Below, piece by piece: positions 57,975 through 64,000 of a DNA stretch of 64,000 bases. Origin of the DNA: Acidobacteriota bacterium (GTDB taxonomy: Bacteria > Acidobacteriota > Terriglobia > Acidiferrales > UBA7541); contig QHZB01000195.1 in assembly GCA_003224525.1 (NCBI GenBank), positions 16,082 to 80,081 on the forward strand. The letters are read 5' to 3'. A model generated the notes under the pieces. The model saw only the letters and a program-made list of their open reading frames with translations, made no database searches and was not told the DNA's origin. The position numbers and the translations under genes are program-made. The first letter of the stretch is position 1. Each line of letters starts with the position of its first letter.

Positions 57975-58400
57975 ACAAAGGATGCGGCTGAAGCTCAGAA
58001 ATTAAAGTGGTCGGTAAGTCTTTCTAAGCTGACCGACGAACTCTTGGGGTCGGATCTTTTGGTCATTGCAACGCCAACGTGGAATTTCAGCATTCCTTCC
58101 TCGCTTAAAGCGTGGATTGATCTTGTTGTTCGTCCCGGCAAGACCTTTTCATATACGAATGATGGTGTGTTGGGACTGGCAAAGGGCAAAAAGGCGATTT
58201 TGGTGTTGGCATCAGGCGGCGTGTTCACCGAAGGCCCATGGAAGTCATGGGACTTCGTGGAGCCCTATTTGCGCAAAATCTTAAGTTTCATCGGCATTGA
58301 CACCGTCCAGACTGTGCGACCTGAGGGCATGAATATCCCGCCCCTTGCAGATAGTGCCGTGCCGAACGCAGAAAGGGCCGTTGAGAACCTTGCCCTTTAG
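57975..58400 (+). pseudogene. FMN-dependent NADH-azoreductase (AzoR-like) lacking its N-terminus
   Basis: DAAEAQKLKWSVSLSKLTDELLGSDLLVIATPTWNFSIPSSLKAWIDLVVRPGKTFSYTNDGVLGLAKGKKAILVLASGG; the N-terminal flavodoxin strand/loop is missing. Confidence 0.8.
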
Positions 58401-58484
58401 GCGAAAAGGCGTGCCTTTCAAGATGCGGAAAGAGCCAAGAGTTGCTTCGTGTCGACGCTCACGTCGGGCGCCAAGGAGTTGATG

Positions 58485-58916
58485 ATGTCGAAAGCCGAGT
58501 ACGAGGTTTTTGAAGCTCTCAATCCTTTCTTCGAAGTCGTCATGGAAGGCTTACGTGGACTCGTTGATGGCGACGATTATTTCGACACGATTGCCGAAGA
58601 CGCATTCTTCGAGTTCCGATATCACTTTCCTGGTTGGCCTCTGACGATTCGCGGACGAGCCAATCTGATGGCTAGCTTCTCGGGATACGGCAAGACGATC
58701 AAGCTTCACTCCGGCGACGCACTTGTTGTGCATCGCTCTCAGGATAGTCGCGTCGTGATCCTCGAATACGAAGTGCACGGCAGGATTCTTTCGAGCGGTG
58801 CGCCCTATGACAACAGACTCATCTCGGTCATCACGATTGAGAACAGAAAAATCGTTCATTGGAGAGACTACGTGGACTCTTTAACTGCCTGGAGGGCGCT
58901 GAATAGCTCCTCTTAA
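58485..58916 (+). CDS. Nuclear transport factor 2 (SnoaL-like) family protein
   Basis: DYFDTIAEDAFFEFRYHFPGWPLTIRGRANLMASFSGYG...LISVITIENRKIVHWRDYVDSLTAW. Confidence 0.82.
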   Translation: MSKAEYEVFEALNPFFEVVMEGLRGLVDGDDYFDTIAEDAFFEFRYHFPGWPLTIRGRANLMASFSGYGKTIKLHSGDALVVHRSQDSRVVILEYEVHGRILSSGAPYDNRLISVITIENRKIVHWRDYVDSLTAWRALNSSS

Positions 58917-58984
58917 CATTTTTAGCTCACCGGCACGGCGCCTGATCACGTTCCCTCCCCGCTTACACCTACTGTCGCCGCGCC

Positions 58985-59272
58985 GCCAAGCTAAAAATGC
59001 TCTGCATTGGAGCAAAACGCTTCGCCGAGCAAAGGTCCTCTATTCCCGCATCTACGACCTTCGATCCACTTATGCTACGCGGCTAAGTGCTGGGGGAGTG
59101 GCGGATGAATGGGTGACTCAAAGGCTGCGCCAGGGAGACGCGCAAGTCTTCAAGAAGTACTCTCAAATGAAGTTGCAGATGAAGCGGGAAGCCCTGGAGA
59201 AGCTCAACCGCCGAGCCGGCGAAATAGCTCCGGTGACTGCAGAACGAATGTGCACGGTCATAGTTCAATAAG
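58985..59272 (+). pseudogene. Second tyrosine integrase C-terminal remnant
   Basis: KTLRRAKVLYSRIYDLRSTYATRLSAGGVADEWVTQRLRQGDAQVFKKYSQMKLQMKREALEKLNRRAGE: catalytic R..Y C-terminal region without an N-terminal half. Confidence 0.8.
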
Positions 59273-59382
59273 CAATTTGTGGGAATAAATGCACGGTAAG
59301 TGCACGGTCAAGGCCAAGAGACCATGAGTAGGAGCGGGCAGAAAATCGGAAAGTGCTTTAGAATGAGTAGTGCAGTTCATGT

Positions 59383-59459
59383 CGGGGCGTAGCGCAGCCT
59401 GGTAGCGCGCCTGCCTTGGGCGCAGGAGGTCCCGAGTTCAAATCTCGGCGCCCCGACCA
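59383..59459 (+). tRNA. tRNA-Pro (anticodon TGG), CCA encoded
   Basis: Acceptor CGGGGCG/CGCCCCG + ACCA; anticodon arm CCTGC-CTTGGGC-GCAGG; T arm with GTTCAAAT. Confidence 0.97.
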
Positions 59460-59978
59460 AAAATATGTCGCGTGTTTTCTTCTACTTATTGAAAGCGCCG
59501 TTCACCTCAACCCCCATCTGTGGAATTCTGGCAGACAGGAGGTCTGGATTCGCAAGTCATTTAGTTTCTGAGAGTTCGCCACATGACGAAGTTTCAAAAA
59601 CATGAGGAGGCAGGCGTGCTATACAGAAAGGATTGAACGGAGGGAAGTTAAGCGCGCTATATTTGGCAAGTATGGTGAAAATTCAGGGGACCCTGTGCAT
59701 TTCTTATCTCATTGATCATCGGAAATGCGATTCAGTAATCACGCGCCAGGCTCAGCTCGCGCTTCGCCGTGTGCCTCTCAATTGTCTCCGCACTAGTTGG
59801 TTGAATTTGGGAAGCGCGAGATCTTGGCGGCGGATTGCTAATTCACTCTGACCCGTTCGCACTGATCGATTTTCGTTTGTTTTGTTAGCGTTACAACCTT
59901 CTCATTCTCCCTCGTTTGCAGTCAAATGCTTACCAAGTGCTTACCAACTTTCTTTCCGTGCTATTGTTCGACCCCTAT

Positions 59979-61742
59979 TCACAAATCGATGACGACATCG
60001 CGGGCCGGTTGCGAGCAGCAAATGAGAAGGTTGCCGGTGGCAGGCTTTTCGAGTGGCTCGGGTCCGTAGACGACTGTCCCGGAAACCAAGCCGCTCTCAC
60101 AGTTGTGACAAACGCCAGTGCGGCAGGACCAAAGAGCGGGGACGTCGCACGCTTCGGCCAACTCCAAAATGCTTTGATATTTAGAGGCGTTCCAATGTGC
60201 GGCGATGCCGCTGCGGGCAAATGACACAAGGGGGCCGGCGTGGTTTTCGTCCGCGGGAAGATGGGGAGCCTTGTGCGTGGCGCGGATACCTCCAGGGGTC
60301 CTGGAATTGTCGCCGCTGAAAATTTCGGCGTGAATTCGCTGCGGTGCGACACCGACCGCCGCGAGGGTTTCTTTCATGTCCTCCATGAACTGGTATGGGC
60401 CGCAGAGATAAGCGTCGGCGTCTCGCGGGATGCCGATTTCGTCGAAGACGGAGCGAGACAGGCGACCGGCAAAGTCGAAATGCTCTCCCATTTTGTCGTC
60501 CGCGCTTGGTCTGCTGTAGCAGACATGCGCGCGAGCATTCGGGAGCTTCCCCACCAGGCTGCGGGCTTCGCTGGCGAACGGATGATGCTGGCGATCGCGA
60601 GCCGAATGGAGCCAGAAGATTTGACGTGTTGAGCGATTGCCCGCCAGCGCGTGCAGCATGGCCAAGACCGGAGTCGCGCCGATTCCTGCGCTGAGCAGCA
60701 CGGCGGGTTGATCTCCCGGTTCCAGAATGAAGGTCCCGCGGGGCGAACTGATATCGAGAATATCGCCCTCGCGGGCTTGCTCTTTCAAATAGGTTCCGGC
60801 TGCGCCATGCGGTTCGATCTTTACGCTGATGCGGTAGCGCTCGGTTGAAGCGGGACCCGAAAGTGAGTAGCTGCGAAAAAGTGGAGGGCGATCTGCGCCA
60901 GGCTGGAGACGCAGGACTACGTATTGACCTGGCAAAGCCATCGGCAACTGTTGTCCATCATTGCTCAGCATGGAAAACGAGAGGACGTCCGCGGACTCGT
61001 GATCGATTGCCGAAATTTGGAGCGGGCGAAATCCCGGCGCGACCGGATGTGCCGCGGTGGCGGGCGCGAGGCCTGCGTTGCCGCTCGCCGATCCCGTTGT
61101 TTGGCTCTTCAGCAGGGCTTCAAAGGACCAGCGCCATCCGGAGGGTAGCGCTTCGATTCGCAGAGCGCGCTCAAGCAGTTCGCGAGGGTGACTCGAGGAA
61201 TAGAGAAGCGCGTTGATTTCAGCGACGGTCATGCGCTCACTCGCCTCTCCAACTTTGGTGATTTCGTCACCGGCGCCGACGTCACCTTCCTGCAAAACGC
61301 GAAAGTAGAACCCAGGCCGGCCGCTCCCCGTTAGCAGTGCTGGCATGCGAGACTCATTCATCCGGATGCCAACGCGATAACAGGTAACGCGGGGCTGAGA
61401 AACCTCGAACATCGCGCTGCCAATCTGGAAACGGTCCCCGATGCAGACAGCGTCGTCGGGCAAGCCGGTGACGGTGAAGTTTTCGCCGAACTGCCCGTGG
61501 ATGAAGTCGCTCCGACTCAGCTGCTCCTGCCAATAGCGGTACGATTCGATTTGATAGACAAAGACAGCACGGTTCTCGCCGCCGTGCCCTGCCAAGTCCG
61601 CTTGGCCATCCCCATCAAGATTGAGTCGGCGGACGCGACAGCGACCCTGGACTGGATATTTCCAAATCGCGCTGCGCACGATGCGACCTTTCCACTCGAC
61701 TTCGTGCGGTAAACCGACGTTCACTGATAGAAGCTGAGCCAT
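59979..61742 (-). CDS. MOSC domain - FAD/NAD ferredoxin reductase - 2Fe-2S fusion protein
   Basis: MOSC (GGENRAVFVYQIESYRYWQEQL...GQFGENFTVTGL), FNR-like (LRLQPGADRPPLFRSYSLSGPA, LLSAGIGATPVLAMLHAL), plant-type 2Fe-2S (CRTGVCHNCESGLV...C). Confidence 0.9.
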   Translation of the reverse strand: MAQLLSVNVGLPHEVEWKGRIVRSAIWKYPVQGRCRVRRLNLDGDGQADLAGHGGENRAVFVYQIESYRYWQEQLSRSDFIHGQFGENFTVTGLPDDAVCIGDRFQIGSAMFEVSQPRVTCYRVGIRMNESRMPALLTGSGRPGFYFRVLQEGDVGAGDEITKVGEASERMTVAEINALLYSSSHPRELLERALRIEALPSGWRWSFEALLKSQTTGSASGNAGLAPATAAHPVAPGFRPLQISAIDHESADVLSFSMLSNDGQQLPMALPGQYVVLRLQPGADRPPLFRSYSLSGPASTERYRISVKIEPHGAAGTYLKEQAREGDILDISSPRGTFILEPGDQPAVLLSAGIGATPVLAMLHALAGNRSTRQIFWLHSARDRQHHPFASEARSLVGKLPNARAHVCYSRPSADDKMGEHFDFAGRLSRSVFDEIGIPRDADAYLCGPYQFMEDMKETLAAVGVAPQRIHAEIFSGDNSRTPGGIRATHKAPHLPADENHAGPLVSFARSGIAAHWNASKYQSILELAEACDVPALWSCRTGVCHNCESGLVSGTVVYGPEPLEKPATGNLLICCSQPARDVVIDL

Positions 61743-61793
61743 GATGCGTGGAAATCACTCGTGGAACGAGGTTCGCAAGAGACGCTACCAATG

Positions 61794-62234
61794 TCACGCG
61801 TTGCGGTAGCCGCGTTCCTGCAGCACCCAGCTATTGCCATCCGGATCGGAGAAGCTGGCGAAGCTGGCATAGTCGCCGCGCGCGGGATCAAGTCCGGGCG
61901 CGAAACCTCCGTCCCAAGCGCCGATGGGCGTCTTGTGGCGGATCTCGCTGACCGCGGTGCCGCGCTCAAGGAGTTGGATGCGCGTGGCATCCAGGTCGGT
62001 AACCACTAGATAGACGTTGCGGAGTGAACCGACGCGTGCGTCGGTGAGTCCTTTGCCAATCTGGATGGAGCAGGCGGAGCCCGACGGAGTGAGCTGAACG
62101 ACGCGAAAGGCGTGGTTGGGCGAATAGTCCACGTCGAGGTGGAAGCCGAGCTGATCCTTGTAGAACCGCAACGCGCGATCAACGTCGCTTACCGGTATGG
62201 TAATCACTTCGACGGAAAAGCTTAGTGCTGTCAT
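61794..62234 (-). CDS. VOC (glyoxalase/bleomycin-resistance) family protein
   Basis: SVEVITIPVSDVDRALRFYKDQLGFHLDVDY...DPDGNSWVLQER. Confidence 0.92.
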   Translation of the reverse strand: MTALSFSVEVITIPVSDVDRALRFYKDQLGFHLDVDYSPNHAFRVVQLTPSGSACSIQIGKGLTDARVGSLRNVYLVVTDLDATRIQLLERGTAVSEIRHKTPIGAWDGGFAPGLDPARGDYASFASFSDPDGNSWVLQERGYRNA

Positions 62235-62260
62235 GGAGGATTTCCTTCTGGCGGAGCTTT

Positions 62261-63124
62261 CTATTGTCGAGGTGTCGCCTCGACAATGCTGAGCTCGCGG
62301 TCGGGGCCATGTGGAATCACCGCCTGGCCCGGCTCAAGGTGGAGTTGGGTGCCGTCCAGAAAGACCGAAACAACGTCCGGTTCGAACGAGATCAAGCCGG
62401 AAATCCGACCAACTTCAGGATAGGCTTCGCGATACGACCATCCCGCAAACCGCGCGTCGCCGATGTCGTAGTAGCTGCAGAGGCCTTTGTAGGGACAAAA
62501 GGTTTGATGTTCCACGAAGGTAAGAGCGGACTCATCGATGTCGGCACGCGGAACGTACCAGCGCGGAGCAAAACCGGACTCGTAGAGGACCAGAGGCCGC
62601 TTACTGTCCGCGACGACGCGGTCGCGATCACGAACCACGAGATGGCGCGAAGTTTGGCGGATGTCAATTCGATGGTAACTGTCGGCAGCATGGCCCAAGA
62701 TCCGTTCCTCTTCCTCGTAGAAGGCATCCATGGCCCGCCAAGCAAACGCGATCCGCGCACCAAGATCGCTCGCAAAGGGGGGGAGGTCCACATGTTGCCA
62801 CGCTCCACGTAGTGCACGCTGACCACCGGCTTTAACGAGATACCAGGAAGTGTGCCCAAGATCAGGGTGCTTTGTGGTGTGCTCGCTGCGCTCTAGAACT
62901 TCTGGAGACACATCGGCTTCTGGAAAATAAGCAACGGGATAACGGCCAGGTTCAAACAATAGAAGAACGTCTTCACTGTCGGCGATCCAAGCTCCGCCGA
63001 ACCGCACCCGCATGCGCCGGCGCAACGGCTCGATGTACAGCAGTCGTTCAGGTAGCGGCTCGGGCACCAGGAAACGGCCGATGGCTCCCGGTGCGAGTGG
63101 ACCTTGTTGCCAAGACAGTCCCAT
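62261..63124 (-). CDS. DUF427-family protein with two tandem domains
   Basis: RMRVRFGGAWIADSEDVLLLFEPGRYPVAYFPEADV...HTSWYLVKAGG and RHLVVRDRDRVVADSKRPLVLYESGFAPRWYVPRADID...CPYKGLCSYYDI. Confidence 0.88.
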   Translation of the reverse strand: MGLSWQQGPLAPGAIGRFLVPEPLPERLLYIEPLRRRMRVRFGGAWIADSEDVLLLFEPGRYPVAYFPEADVSPEVLERSEHTTKHPDLGHTSWYLVKAGGQRALRGAWQHVDLPPFASDLGARIAFAWRAMDAFYEEEERILGHAADSYHRIDIRQTSRHLVVRDRDRVVADSKRPLVLYESGFAPRWYVPRADIDESALTFVEHQTFCPYKGLCSYYDIGDARFAGWSYREAYPEVGRISGLISFEPDVVSVFLDGTQLHLEPGQAVIPHGPDRELSIVEATPRQ

Positions 63125-63256
63125 GATTTTTTTCAGCCTGCTTTCTTTGCAAAGTCGGTCTCGAGTTCCGTAAGAATTCGTTTGTAATTCTTGATGACGC
63201 GCGTCAATTTTCTTCAACCACTTCCGCCGAAGGACTCGGGATGCTCGGCGAGCATT

Positions 63257-64000
<744 letters not shown>

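Overview
The window is a 64 kb high-GC bacterial segment. Its gene content (CarboxypepD_reg/TonB-type receptors without SusD, 'ADOP'-type MacB/FtsX permeases, CRTAC1/ASPIC-UnbV proteins, TPR proteins) looks acidobacterial; that assignment is inference. From left to right it holds: (i) a 2-oxoacid dehydrogenase-type catabolic operon (E2 fragment, M24 hydrolase, E1beta, E1alpha, 3-HIBADH-like), a FadR-type GntR regulator and an aldehyde dehydrogenase, divergent from an LVIVD-like protein / NMT1-like binding protein / alpha-beta hydrolase cassette; (ii) an ADOP permease, an orphan Tat-exported molybdopterin subunit, a double NTF2-like protein and a TonB-type receptor; (iii) a ~21 kb LacI-centred locus (about 22.8-44.5 kb) of TonB-type receptor, TPR and CRTAC1 proteins, one of them a CRTAC1-redoxin-TPR fusion, plus a Tat phosphatase-superfamily protein and an unknown partner; (iv) degraded IS3, IS30 and IS91 remnants, a second ADOP permease and an RND efflux pair; (v) a decayed accessory island with two integrase remnants, a PIN/RHH toxin-antitoxin pair, a Rap1a-like protein, DUF4256 and a deletion-fused hxlR/azoR pair, ending at tRNA-Pro(TGG); (vi) a MOSC-ferredoxin reductase fusion, VOC and DUF427 proteins and a frameshifted haloalkane dehalogenase. 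The best candidates for undescribed biology are the LacI/TonB/CRTAC1/TPR locus, which has a near-consensus promoter with an overlapping palindrome, and the two near-identical 18-bp sites that appear to link the GntR regulator to the divergent LVIVD cassette. All calls were made by reading the sequence and ORF track; no database search was run.
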